Below, piece by piece: positions 24,273 to 32,942 of a stretch of 64,000 nucleotides of DNA; the stretch's first letter is position 1; every line of letters starts with the position of its first letter. The DNA is from Pseudomonadota bacterium (lineage in GTDB: Bacteria > Pseudomonadota > Gammaproteobacteria > Steroidobacterales > Steroidobacteraceae): assembly GCA_023417315.1 (NCBI GenBank), contig JAEZFW010000066.1:1-64000 (forward strand). Reading direction: 5' to 3'. The notes under the pieces were generated by a model. The model was not told the DNA's origin. It worked only from the letters and a program-made list of their open reading frames with translations, and searched no databases. Both the position numbers and the translations under genes were made by a program.

Positions 24273-25343
24273 CTATTGCAAAATCCTATTGACAACAGCT
24301 TCACCAGCTGTTCGCGTCGAGACGGAGCTCGAATTTCCAGCGATATCGGCCGTAAAAACGCGCTCCGCAATCGCCGCGGCCACTGCTGCTTCGATCGCAG
24401 TCGCTTCCTGCGCAAGCCCGAGTGAATGTCGCAACAGCATCGCGGCACTCAAGATCGTTCCGTACGGATTTGCGATCCCTTTGCCCGCGATGTCGGGCGC
24501 AGAACCGTGGATAGGCTCATACAAACCCAAGTTACCTGCTCCCAATGAAGCGGAAGGCAACATGCCTAACGATCCGGCGAGCATCGACGCTTCGTCGGTG
24601 AGAATGTCACCAAACATGTTCTCGGTGAGCAGCACATCGAAGCTCGCGGGACGACGGATCAAATGCATCGCTGCCGCGTCGACGAGCATGTGCTCCAACT
24701 TTACGTCCGGAAATTCTTCGCGCATGAGCTGTTCGACGGTGCTGCGCCACAGGCGCGAAGTTTCGAGCACGTTCGCTTTGTCTATCGACACGAGAAACTT
24801 GCGTCGCGATTGTGCGAGCTTGGCGGCCGTGCGGGTGACTCGCTGGATTTCCGTAACCGTATAGGTGCACAGATCGCTCGCGCTGTCGGCGGTGCGGGTC
24901 TTCTCGCCGAAGTAGATGCCTCCCGTCAGCTCGCGTACTACGACGATGTCCGTCCCGCGCAGCACTTCTGGCTTGATCGTCGAGGCTTCGAGCAGCGCTG
25001 GATAGACATTCACTGGTCTCAAGTTCGCAAACAGGTTGAGTGCTTTGCGAATTGCGAGCAGGCCCTGCTCAGGACGCACCGTCGCATTCGGATCCGACCA
25101 CTTCGGTCCACCGACGGCGCCGAGCAGTACGGCATCCGCGCTACCGCATGCAGAGACCGTTTGGGCGGGCAGGGCAGAGCCCGTTTCGTCGATCGCGATT
25201 CCGCCAATCAGATGCGCTTCGAAAATAAACTCATGCCCGAAGCGTTGAGCGACAGCTTCGAGCACCCGCACCGCCTCGGCAGTGACTTCCGGACCGATCC
25301 CATCGCCGCCCAACACGACGATGCGCGCTTTGTGTCCGCTCAT
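24273..25343 (-). CDS. leuB: 3-isopropylmalate dehydrogenase
   Basis: LeuB oxidatively decarboxylates 3-isopropylmalate with NAD in leucine synthesis. The 356-residue protein has VVLGGDGIGPEVTAEAV at its start, the substrate-binding RPVNVYP and VVVRELTGGIYFGEK segments, and the metal/NAD region ENMFGDILTDEASMLAGSLGMLPSASLG with HGSAPDIAGKGIANP. The ATG at 25343 overlaps the leuD stop as ATGA. It is the last gene of the ilvC-leuA-ilvE-leuCDB unit. Confidence 0.97.
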   Translation of the reverse strand: MSGHKARIVVLGGDGIGPEVTAEAVRVLEAVAQRFGHEFIFEAHLIGGIAIDETGSALPAQTVSACGSADAVLLGAVGGPKWSDPNATVRPEQGLLAIRKALNLFANLRPVNVYPALLEASTIKPEVLRGTDIVVVRELTGGIYFGEKTRTADSASDLCTYTVTEIQRVTRTAAKLAQSRRKFLVSIDKANVLETSRLWRSTVEQLMREEFPDVKLEHMLVDAAAMHLIRRPASFDVLLTENMFGDILTDEASMLAGSLGMLPSASLGAGNLGLYEPIHGSAPDIAGKGIANPYGTILSAAMLLRHSLGLAQEATAIEAAVAAAIAERVFTADIAGNSSSVSTRTAGEAVVNRILQ

Positions 25344-25915
25344 GCGTGCGCCTGCTCGTATGAAGAGATGGCCTCGTTCTTCTGCAATAGGAAACCCAGC
25401 TCGTCGATGCCATTCAATAGGCAATAGCGAGCGAAGCCTTCGATCGGAAACTGGACTGAAGCACCGGTAGGCAAATGCACCGTGTTCGTCTCGAGCTCGA
25501 TGCGAACGTCGGCGCCAGGATTGTTCAACAGCCACTCATGGGTTTGTTCATCGACGACAATCGGCAGCAATCCATTCTTGAGCGAATTGTTGCGGAAGAT
25601 GTCTGCGATCTCAGTGCTGATGACCGCCTTGAAGCCATAGTCGAGCAACGCCCAAGGCGCGTGCTCGCGCGACGAGCCACATCCGAAATTCCGCCCCGCG
25701 ACCAAGATCGCGCAGCCCTGTGCCTCCGGCTTGTTGAGCACGAAGTCAGGCTTAGGGGCACCCGATGCGTCGTAACGCCAATCAGCGAACGCGCGCTGGC
25801 CCAGCCCTTCCTTGGTCGTTGTCGTCAGAAATCGGGCTGGAATGATCTGGTCGGTGTCGATGTTCGTGAACGGTAAGACGACCGTACGGGATTCGATCGA
25901 GCGAATGGGTTCCAT
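25340..25915 (-). CDS. leuD: 3-isopropylmalate dehydratase small subunit
   Basis: LeuD is the small, swivelling-domain subunit of isopropylmalate isomerase, working with LeuC. The 191-residue protein has NIDTDQIIPARFL and GRNFGCGSSREHAPWAL, both diagnostic. Length is slightly short but within the family range. It follows leuC by six bases and overlaps leuB by four. Confidence 0.97.
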   Translation of the reverse strand: MEPIRSIESRTVVLPFTNIDTDQIIPARFLTTTTKEGLGQRAFADWRYDASGAPKPDFVLNKPEAQGCAILVAGRNFGCGSSREHAPWALLDYGFKAVISTEIADIFRNNSLKNGLLPIVVDEQTHEWLLNNPGADVRIELETNTVHLPTGASVQFPIEGFARYCLLNGIDELGFLLQKNEAISSYEQAHA

Positions 25916-25921
25916 GAGATG

Positions 25922-27349
25922 TTACGAATGGACCACAGATTTGAGTTCGGTGAGAAAGCCGCGCGGATCGGTGACTTTGCCAGTGATCGCAGCGGCAGCA
26001 GCGGTCGCAGGGCTCGCAAGTAGTGTGCGCGCGCCGGTACCTTGCCGACCTTCGAAGTTACGATTGCTCGTGCTGACGGCGTACTCGCCTTTCGCGACGA
26101 TGTCTCCGTTCATGCCGATGCACATCGAGCAGCCTGATTCTCGCCATTCGGCGCCCGCATCCGTGAACACTTTGGCAAGTCCGCGTGCTTCGGCTTCGCG
26201 CTTCACTTGCTGCGAGCCAGGAACGACCAGCATGCGCACACCGCGCGCGACTTTACGGCCTTCGATGACCCGCGCAGCCAGCTCGAGATCCGATAGACGC
26301 GCATTCGTGCAGCTGCCGATGAATACGACGTTGATGGGTTTGCCTTCGAGCCGCTCACCGGCCGTGAGCCCCATATAGGCGAGCGACTTCGAGTGCACTG
26401 GATCGTTCGCGCGGTTCGGTACCACACCTGAGATCGGCACCACCATGCCTGGATGCGTTCCATACGTGATCATTGGCTCGAGCGAGCTCGCGTCGATGTC
26501 GACCTCACGATCGAACTTCGCGCCTGGATCCGTTCGCAAGGACCGCCATCGCTCGAGTGCTTGGTCCCACTTGGCGGCTTGCGGTGCGAAGCGGCGACCC
26601 TTCAAGTAGGCGTAGGTCGTCTCATCAGGCGCGATCATGCCCGCGCGAGCACCGGCTTCGATCGACATGTTGCAGACCGTCATTCGCTCATCCATCGAGA
26701 GTGCCTCGATTCCCGAGCCGCGATACTCGATGACATGACCAGTGCCGCCGGATACGCCGATCTTGCCGATGATTGCGAGGATCAAATCCTTCGCAGTCAC
26801 GCCTTCCTGCAAACGGCCGTGAACGTTGATCGCGAGCGTCTTGGGACGCCGCTGCAATAGGCATTGTGTAGCGAGCACGTGCCCGACTTCAGTCGTGCCG
26901 ATCCCGAAAGCCAGGGCGCCGAATGCGCCATGCGTCGCCGTATGACTGTCGCCGCAGACGATCGTCTTGCCGGGTTGCGTCGCGCCGAGCTCCGGCCCGA
27001 TGACGTGAACGATACCGCGTTGCTCCGAACCCAAGCCGAGCAGCTCGACACCGAACTCGCGGCAATTCTTCTCAAGCTCCTTGACCTGACGCGCCGCTGA
27101 TTCGACTTTGATCGGCACGCGGCCAAATACTTCGTCGGGATCCGTCGGCGTGGAATGATCCATTGTCGCGAGCGTGCGATCCGTGCGTCGCACCTTCAGC
27201 CCCTTCGATCGCAGCAGCGAGAACGCCTGAGGCGAGGTCACCTCGTGGACGAGATGTAGATCGATGTAGAGCACTGCCGGGGTTTCCGGTGTTTCCGGAA
27301 CGACCTCATGCTGCTCCCAAACTTTCTCGAATAGTGTCTTTGCGTTCAT
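25922..27349 (-). CDS. leuC: 3-isopropylmalate dehydratase large subunit
   Basis: LeuC carries the 4Fe-4S cluster of isopropylmalate isomerase. The 475-residue aconitase-family protein has the cluster cysteines in FIGSCTNARLSDL and the SGCSMCIGMNGD segment, plus VCGDSHTATHGAFGALAFGIGT. The ATG at 27349 gives the family start MNAKTLFEKVWEQHEV; the open frame upstream is not needed. A 123-base gap separates it from ilvE, long enough for an internal promoter, though none is convincing. Confidence 0.97.
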   Translation of the reverse strand: MNAKTLFEKVWEQHEVVPETPETPAVLYIDLHLVHEVTSPQAFSLLRSKGLKVRRTDRTLATMDHSTPTDPDEVFGRVPIKVESAARQVKELEKNCREFGVELLGLGSEQRGIVHVIGPELGATQPGKTIVCGDSHTATHGAFGALAFGIGTTEVGHVLATQCLLQRRPKTLAINVHGRLQEGVTAKDLILAIIGKIGVSGGTGHVIEYRGSGIEALSMDERMTVCNMSIEAGARAGMIAPDETTYAYLKGRRFAPQAAKWDQALERWRSLRTDPGAKFDREVDIDASSLEPMITYGTHPGMVVPISGVVPNRANDPVHSKSLAYMGLTAGERLEGKPINVVFIGSCTNARLSDLELAARVIEGRKVARGVRMLVVPGSQQVKREAEARGLAKVFTDAGAEWRESGCSMCIGMNGDIVAKGEYAVSTSNRNFEGRQGTGARTLLASPATAAAAAITGKVTDPRGFLTELKSVVHS

Positions 27350-27472
27350 CGTTCTCTGTCGCGACGCCAGTACATTCAAAGAATGCCAACGTCACTACAT
27401 TTTATGTTGACGGATGATCAATGGGGCATCGCGATCGACGATGGTTGGAACAGCGTGGAGCAGGCTGGGCTC

Positions 27473-28435
27473 TCAGCCGACTGCAGTTGCACCCGACTTT
27501 GCCGCCGTATGGCAAGGTTCGAGCCAGCCCCATTTGTCCGCTGTCTTGCCGGTGAACAGACCGAAGAAGGCCGCCTGCAGCGTTTCGGTGATTGGACCGC
27601 GGCGTCCAGCGCCGACGGTGATGCGATCCACTGATCGAACCGGTGTAATCTCGGCCGCGGTTCCCGTGAGGAAGATCTCATCGGCGAGATAGAGCAGCTC
27701 GCGGGGGATTGCCTGCTCGCGCACCTCGAAACCGTGCGCGCGGGCCAACGTGACGACCGTGTCGCGCGTAATACCTTGCAAGATCGAGTTGGCCAGCGCC
27801 GGCGTATAAATGACTCCATCGCGGATCAAGAAAAGATTCTCGCCTGCGCCTTCGCTAACGTTGCCGTCAACTCCGAGGCCGATCCCTTCGGCAAACCCCA
27901 GACGCTTCGCCTCCATGCTGATGAGCTGACTCGACAAATAATTCCCAGCCGCTTTTCCCATCGCGGGAATCGTGTTCGGCGCCAAGCGTTGCCAGGACGA
28001 CACGCAGACATCGATGCCATTCTCCAATCCTTCCGCACCGAGGTACGCGCCCCACTCGAATGCCGCGACCGCGGTGTCGACCGGAGGAGGGGTTTTCGGC
28101 GCAACTCCGATCTCGCCGTAGCCTCTGAAGGCGAACGGGCGCAAGTAGGCGCCGCGATCCAGCCCGTTCGTCACGACCACTTCCTTACACGCTGCGCTGA
28201 TTTCTTCCGGCGTGTAGGGAATTTCGATGCGATAGATTTTGGCGGAATCGAATAGCCGCCGAGTGTGATCGCGGAGCCGAAAAATGACTGGACCTTTGTC
28301 CGTCGCGTAAGCGCGTTCGCCCTCGAACACCGTCGAGCCGTAGTGGAGCGCGTGCGCGAGCACATGCACGGTCGCCTTCTCCCAGGGAACGAGCTTACCG
28401 TTGAACCAGATGTGCTTGGCGGCAGTGATGGGCAT
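27473..28435 (-). CDS. ilvE: Branched-chain amino acid aminotransferase
   Basis: IlvE makes leucine, isoleucine and valine from their keto acids with glutamate as donor. The 320-residue fold type IV PLP enzyme has HYGSTVFEGERAY, the PLP lysine in MGKAAGNYLSSQLISMEAKR (about K161), and VDGNVSEGAGENLFLIRDG. It lies between leuA and leuC, 34 bases after the leuA stop, so one operon covers reductoisomerase, transaminase and all leu enzymes. Confidence 0.95.
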   Translation of the reverse strand: MPITAAKHIWFNGKLVPWEKATVHVLAHALHYGSTVFEGERAYATDKGPVIFRLRDHTRRLFDSAKIYRIEIPYTPEEISAACKEVVVTNGLDRGAYLRPFAFRGYGEIGVAPKTPPPVDTAVAAFEWGAYLGAEGLENGIDVCVSSWQRLAPNTIPAMGKAAGNYLSSQLISMEAKRLGFAEGIGLGVDGNVSEGAGENLFLIRDGVIYTPALANSILQGITRDTVVTLARAHGFEVREQAIPRELLYLADEIFLTGTAAEITPVRSVDRITVGAGRRGPITETLQAAFFGLFTGKTADKWGWLEPCHTAAKSGATAVG

Positions 28436-28469
28436 CTATCGGCTCCTCTAACTTGCGATCGTCCGTGTA

Positions 28470-30053
28470 TCAGATGGCGGACATCGCTGAACGATCGACA
28501 GCGCGTCGCTCGACACCCGTGCGTTCAGCAGTCGCGCGAGTGGCTTCGATGCGATTGATGACTTCCAAATAGGCGCGGGCGGCCGCTTCTACGATGTTCG
28601 TGCTCACGCCCGAGCCTCGATAACTGCGCCCGTTGTGCTCCACCGTGAGAAGCGCCTCGCCTTGCGCGTCCTCGCCGACGGACACGCTGTGCACCTCGAA
28701 CTTGCGAACTTGCACGGAGGTTCCGGTTGCGGCATCGATCGCCTTGACGACGGCATCGACGGGGCCTTCGGCCGACATCTTCTGCTCGACCTTGCGCCCG
28801 TCCGTGTGCGTGAGCCGCAGCGTGACCGAAGCGCTAGACCCCATCTGCGTGTCGACCGCGAGGCTCTCGAGCGACCATGGACCCTCGGCACCCGACTCTG
28901 CCCGCATGACGAGCGCTTCGATGTCGCCATCGAACAGCTCCTTCTTCTTGTCTGCGAGCGCTTTGAACTCTTCGAACAGACGGTTGAGCTCTCCATCTTC
29001 AATCTCGAAGCCGAGCTCTTTCACGCGCTCGCGGAAAGCATGACGACCGCTGTGCTTGCCGAGCACGAGATTCGTACGTGACAAGCCCACATCCTGCGGC
29101 CGCATGATCTCGTACGTCGAGTGATGGCGCAGCATGCCGTGCTGATGAATGCCGGATTCGTGCGCGAAGGCATTCTCGCCGATGATCGCTTTGTTGCGCG
29201 GGATCGGCATGCCCGTGATCTGGGAGACGAGACGGCTCGTCGGATACAGTCGCGTCGTGTTGATGTTCGTCTGCACGCCGAAGAAGCTTTCGCGTGTCTT
29301 CAACGCCATCGCAACCTCTTCGAGCGAACAGTTGCCGGCACGCTCGCCGATGCCGTTGATCGTGCACTCGATCTGCCGAGCACCCGCGCGAACGGCAGCG
29401 AGGCTATTCGCAACCGCCATGCCGAGATCGTCGTGGCAATGCACGGATAGGACGACCTTGTCGATGCCGCGTACGTTCTTCTTTAGATACGCGAAGACTT
29501 CGTGGAACTCGGCGGGAACGGTGTAGCCGACCGTGTCCGGAATATTGACCGTCGTCGCGCCCGCTTCGACGACCGCTTCGACCACTTGAGCCAGGAATTC
29601 GAGCTCGGTACGGGAAGCGTCCTCTGGAGAGAACTCGACGTCTTCGCACAGCGAGCGCGCGATCTTCACTCCCTCGACTGCCGTGCGAATGATCTCGTCC
29701 TTCGCCATGTTGAGCTTGTACTGGCGATGGATGGCGCTCGTCGCGAGAAAGACATGGATGCGTGGGCGAGGGGAGTCCTTGAGCGCGGCCCACGCGCGTT
29801 CGATATCTTCGCGATTGCAGCGTGCGAGGCCCGCGATGATCGGGCCTTGCACTTCCTTCGCAATCAGATTGACGGATTCCCAATCGCCGCGCGAGGCGAT
29901 CGGGAACCCGGCTTCGATCACGTCCACACCGAGCTCTGCCAGCGCCTTCGCGACGCGCAGCTTTTCGGGCTGCGTCATGCTGCAGCCTGGCGATTGCTCG
30001 CCGTCGCGCAGCGTGGTGTCGAAAATCAGCACTCGATTCGGATCGTGGACCAT
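28470..30053 (-). CDS. leuA: 2-isopropylmalate synthase
   Basis: LeuA condenses 2-oxoisovalerate with acetyl-CoA and is the leucine-inhibited entry step. The 527-residue product has IFDTTLRDGEQSPGCSM, the metal-binding VHCHDDLGMAVANSLAAVRAGA, NGIGERAGNCSLEEVAMAL and a C-terminal LeuA dimer regulatory domain from about residue 390. It is the common ~520-residue form. It follows ilvC by about 50 bases in the same direction. Confidence 0.97.
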   Translation of the reverse strand: MVHDPNRVLIFDTTLRDGEQSPGCSMTQPEKLRVAKALAELGVDVIEAGFPIASRGDWESVNLIAKEVQGPIIAGLARCNREDIERAWAALKDSPRPRIHVFLATSAIHRQYKLNMAKDEIIRTAVEGVKIARSLCEDVEFSPEDASRTELEFLAQVVEAVVEAGATTVNIPDTVGYTVPAEFHEVFAYLKKNVRGIDKVVLSVHCHDDLGMAVANSLAAVRAGARQIECTINGIGERAGNCSLEEVAMALKTRESFFGVQTNINTTRLYPTSRLVSQITGMPIPRNKAIIGENAFAHESGIHQHGMLRHHSTYEIMRPQDVGLSRTNLVLGKHSGRHAFRERVKELGFEIEDGELNRLFEEFKALADKKKELFDGDIEALVMRAESGAEGPWSLESLAVDTQMGSSASVTLRLTHTDGRKVEQKMSAEGPVDAVVKAIDAATGTSVQVRKFEVHSVSVGEDAQGEALLTVEHNGRSYRGSGVSTNIVEAAARAYLEVINRIEATRATAERTGVERRAVDRSAMSAI

Positions 30054-30105
30054 GGGTTCTACTCCACCAGCGATGAGCGTTTGATCTCGCGTGTCGCCGG
30101 TCTCA

Positions 30106-31101
30106 TCAAGCGCGAGATTCCTCCAACCAGGGCATCCGCTCGCGAAGCTTCGAGCCGACCTTCTCGATCGGATGCTTCAAATCCTTGTTCATGAGCTTGT
30201 TGTACTTCTTGCGACCTTTACGGTTCTCGGAAATCCACTGGCGCGCGAACTTACCCTTCTGGATTTCCTTCAGCACCTTCTTCATCTCGCGCTTCGTCGC
30301 GGCATTCACGATGCGCGGGCCGCGCGTGAGATCGCCGTACTTCGCCGTCTCGCTGATGAACTTGTGCATCTTGGATAGACCGCCTTCGTGCAACAGATCG
30401 ACGATCAGCTTCAACTCGTGCAAACACTCATAATAGGCCACTTCCGGCTGATAACCGGCCTCGACCAGCGTCTCGAAGCCCTTCACGACGAGCTCCGTGG
30501 CTCCACCGCATAGGACAACTTGTTCGCCGAACAGATCCGTCTCGGTCTCTTCTGCGAACGTCGTCTTGATCACACCACCGCGCGTACCGCCGATGCCGTG
30601 CGCGTAGGCGAGCGCGTTGTCTTTCGCGCTGCGCGAAACGTCTTGATACACGGCCAGAAGGCAGGGGACACCGCGGCCTTGCTGATATTGCCGACGGACG
30701 AGATCGCCCGGGCCTTTCGGGGCGATCAAGACGACATCGAGATCCTTGCGCGGCTTGATCTGCTTGAAATGCACGTTGAAGCCGTGCGCGAACAGGATCG
30801 TCGCGCCCTTGCCGATATTGCCCACGACGTCCTTGTACAAGTCTTTCTGCGTGAGATCCGGCGTCAGGAACGCGACGAGCGAGGCGCCCTTCACAGCCTC
30901 CGCCGGCTCAGCGACCTGCAGGCCATCTTTCTTTGCCTTTGCCCAGCTATCGCCGCTCTTGCGCACACCCACGACGACGTCAAAGCCGCTGTCCTTCAGG
31001 TTTAGGGCGTGGGCACGGCCTTGGCTGCCGTATCCCAGGATCGCGATGCGCGCGCCCTTGAGAGCCTTTTTGTTGACGTCCTTCTGCGAATAAATCTGCA
31101 T
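30106..31101 (-). CDS. ilvC: Ketol-acid reductoisomerase
   Basis: IlvC isomerises and reduces acetolactate or acetohydroxybutyrate with NADPH and magnesium. The 331-residue class I enzyme shows the Rossmann segment IAILGYGSQGRAHALNLKDSG and the metal-binding region FAEETETDLFGEQVVLCGG with YYECLHELKLIVDLL. An AGGAG box precedes the ATG. It is the first gene of the ilvC-leuA-ilvE-leuCDB operon and lies just below a probable attenuator. No ilvG, ilvM, ilvD or ilvA is in this window. Confidence 0.97.
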   Translation of the reverse strand: MQIYSQKDVNKKALKGARIAILGYGSQGRAHALNLKDSGFDVVVGVRKSGDSWAKAKKDGLQVAEPAEAVKGASLVAFLTPDLTQKDLYKDVVGNIGKGATILFAHGFNVHFKQIKPRKDLDVVLIAPKGPGDLVRRQYQQGRGVPCLLAVYQDVSRSAKDNALAYAHGIGGTRGGVIKTTFAEETETDLFGEQVVLCGGATELVVKGFETLVEAGYQPEVAYYECLHELKLIVDLLHEGGLSKMHKFISETAKYGDLTRGPRIVNAATKREMKKVLKEIQKGKFARQWISENRKGRKKYNKLMNKDLKHPIEKVGSKLRERMPWLEESRA

Positions 31102-31128
31102 GTGCGCTCCTGAAGCGTTCTACTGTTT

Positions 31129-31171
31129 GAAAATGAAAGAACCCCGCTCGGTCGAAAGCCGGTGCGGGGTT
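31129..31171 (-). terminator. Attenuator-like terminator before ilvC
   Basis: On the minus strand AACCCCGC (31171-31164) pairs with GCGGGGTT (31147-31140), with a small inner CGG/CCG helix, followed by CTTTCATTTTC. It lies 28 bases before the ilvC ATG, a classic attenuator position. Confidence 0.75.
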
Positions 31172-31203
31172 CGTTAACTGCGTGACTGGGCCCTGTTCCG
31201 ACG

Positions 31204-31269
31204 TCAGACGTCGATCTTGCACTTCGGCCTCAATAGGTCCGAGTTGTGCGTGCACACTGCGAGCGTCAT
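31204..31269 (-). CDS. Candidate leader peptide of the ilvC-leu operon
   Basis: A 21-codon frame, MTLAVCTHNSDLLRPKCKIDV, ends 32 bases before the attenuator hairpin. Six of its codons are for leucine, isoleucine or valine, including adjacent CTA-TTG leucine codons. The same frame is open from an ATG at 31338 (44 codons), but that ATG lies at the expected transcription start. No strong ribosome binding site is seen. The call rests on position and codon content only. Confidence 0.4.
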   Translation of the reverse strand: MTLAVCTHNSDLLRPKCKIDV

Positions 31270-31342
31270 CTGGCCTGAAGGAGCCAGCGACACGTGCGAA
31301 CATGGAGCCGAGGAGTGCAAGAGCGTCCGGAAAATCATGCGG

Positions 31343-31372
31343 ATAGCATCATATTGGCGCGCGGGTTGTCAA
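31343..31372 (-). promoter_or_regulatory. Promoter of the ilvC-leu operon
   Basis: A perfect -35 TTGACA (31372-31367) and a TGCTAT -10 (31348-31343) are separated by 18 bases on the minus strand. Transcription would begin near 31336, giving a ~235-base leader with the candidate leader peptide and attenuator. Confidence 0.6.
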
Positions 31373-31378
31373 GGGAAG

Positions 31379-31538
31379 GGCCGTAGACCGTAGGCTGTAG
31401 ACTGTAGCCAGAAGGCGATCGGTGCAGCTTCGACCTCATCGTCATCGGCGCGAATAAAACTGTAAACTTCGTCAGTTGCGATCGCTGCGCGCCTCGCGCA
31501 ACGCTCTCCCTACAGCCTACAGCCTACGGTCTTCAGCC
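31379..31538. repeat. Inverted repeat built from the heptamer GTAGRCY
   Basis: The left arm (31379-31411) holds GTAGACC, GTAGGCT, GTAGACT and GTAGCC in 7-base register. The right arm (31506-31538) is its reverse complement over 33 bases with about five mismatches. The loop is 94 bases. It lies between the divergent ilvC operon promoter and the aminopeptidase gene, ending six bases before the latter's ATG. Confidence 0.85.
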
Positions 31539-31543
31539 TATTC

Positions 31544-32932
31544 ATGTTCTCACGCGAGGATCGCCCCGGATCCGTCCCGATTCATCTCGTCCACGAGGAT
31601 GATTTCGAGCGGTGGCGCAGCGCCCAATCGGACACCACGCGCAACTGGATCAATGCCAATCACTTCAAGGCGGAGCGGCACAAGCTCCTTCTGATCCCAG
31701 ATACGCAAGGACGTGCAACTGCCGTCCTATTCGGCCTGGGGCGTAGGCAACCACGCGAGCCCTTCAGTATCTGGCATGCGGCGGTCCTCTCGGATCGACT
31801 GCCGGACGGTGACTATCATCTTGCGGATGCGCTTCCGAACGAAGCGGCGCATCACTTCGCGTTCGGCTGGGCCTATGGGCTCTACCGATTCGAGCGGTAT
31901 CGTCGTGCGGGCGTCGCCCGTCAATTACAGCTGCGGTTACCTGCTGGAGTCGATGCCGCGGAAATCGAACGTTTGCGCATCGCAACGGCCCTCGCGCGCG
32001 ATCTAATCAATACTCCGGCGAACGACATGTCTCCCGAAACGCTCGGGCAGGCCGCACTCGATCTCGGGCGACGGCACGGCGCCCGTCACCGCATCTATAT
32101 CGGTGACGATCTGCTCACGCACCGCTTCCCTGCGATTCACGCGGTGGGCCGCGCGGCCGCGGTGGCGCCTCGCATCGTCGATTTGGAGTGGGGCAATCCG
32201 TCGCACCCGAAGATCACGCTCGTAGGGAAGGGCGTCTGCTTCGATACGGGCGGGCTCGACATCAAACCGAGCGCCTCGATGTTGCTCATGAAGAAGGACA
32301 TGGGCGGCGCCGCGGTCACGCTTGCCCTCGCTCACGCGATCATGGATGCGAAGTTGCCGGTGCGTCTCAGGGTCATCATCCCGACGGTGGAGAACGCGAT
32401 CTCGAGCAATGCATATCGGCCTGGCGATGTGATCGGTACACGCAAAGGCATGAGCGTCGAAGTCGGGAACACGGATGCGGAGGGACGCCTGATCCTCAGT
32501 GATGCGCTTACTCTCGCTGACGAGGAGAGACCCGATCTTCTCATCGACATGGCGACGCTTACGGGCGCTGCGCGCGTCGCACTCGGGCCTGAGTTGCCAG
32601 CGCTCTTCTGCACGGACGACGGCGCGGCATCGGAGTTGCTGCAAGTCGCGCACGCGGAAGGCGACCCGATGTGGCGCTTGCCGCTGTGGTCGCCCTACGA
32701 CGAAGAGCTGTCGAGCAAGATCGCGGATCTCAACAATGTCTCGAGCTCGGGATTTTCAGGAGCCATCTTCGGGGCTCTCTTTCTGAAACGCTTCGTCACT
32801 GACACTCATCATTGGATGCACCTCGACCTATATGCCTGGAATGGCAAGGAGCGACCGGGTCGGCCTGTCGGTGCGGAGCCACATTGCGTTCGCGCACTGT
32901 ACGCTTATCTGAAACAACGCGACGCACGTTGA
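31544..32932 (+). CDS. M17 leucyl aminopeptidase family protein
   Basis: The 462-residue protein is a cytosolic M17 metalloaminopeptidase that trims N-terminal residues from peptides. The catalytic part has the metal lysine and aspartate region LVGKGVCFDTGGLDIKPS and the family signature NTDAEGRLILSDAL, with VENAISSNAYRPGDVI between. The N-terminal ~150 residues are divergent from E. coli PepA and shorter, so I give no symbol. The start ATG lies only a few bases after the heptamer inverted repeat. Its neighbour downstream is an EamA exporter, 10 bases away. Confidence 0.92.
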   Translation: MFSREDRPGSVPIHLVHEDDFERWRSAQSDTTRNWINANHFKAERHKLLLIPDTQGRATAVLFGLGRRQPREPFSIWHAAVLSDRLPDGDYHLADALPNEAAHHFAFGWAYGLYRFERYRRAGVARQLQLRLPAGVDAAEIERLRIATALARDLINTPANDMSPETLGQAALDLGRRHGARHRIYIGDDLLTHRFPAIHAVGRAAAVAPRIVDLEWGNPSHPKITLVGKGVCFDTGGLDIKPSASMLLMKKDMGGAAVTLALAHAIMDAKLPVRLRVIIPTVENAISSNAYRPGDVIGTRKGMSVEVGNTDAEGRLILSDALTLADEERPDLLIDMATLTGAARVALGPELPALFCTDDGAASELLQVAHAEGDPMWRLPLWSPYDEELSSKIADLNNVSSSGFSGAIFGALFLKRFVTDTHHWMHLDLYAWNGKERPGRPVGAEPHCVRALYAYLKQRDAR

Positions 32933-32942
32933 TCTAGGCGGC

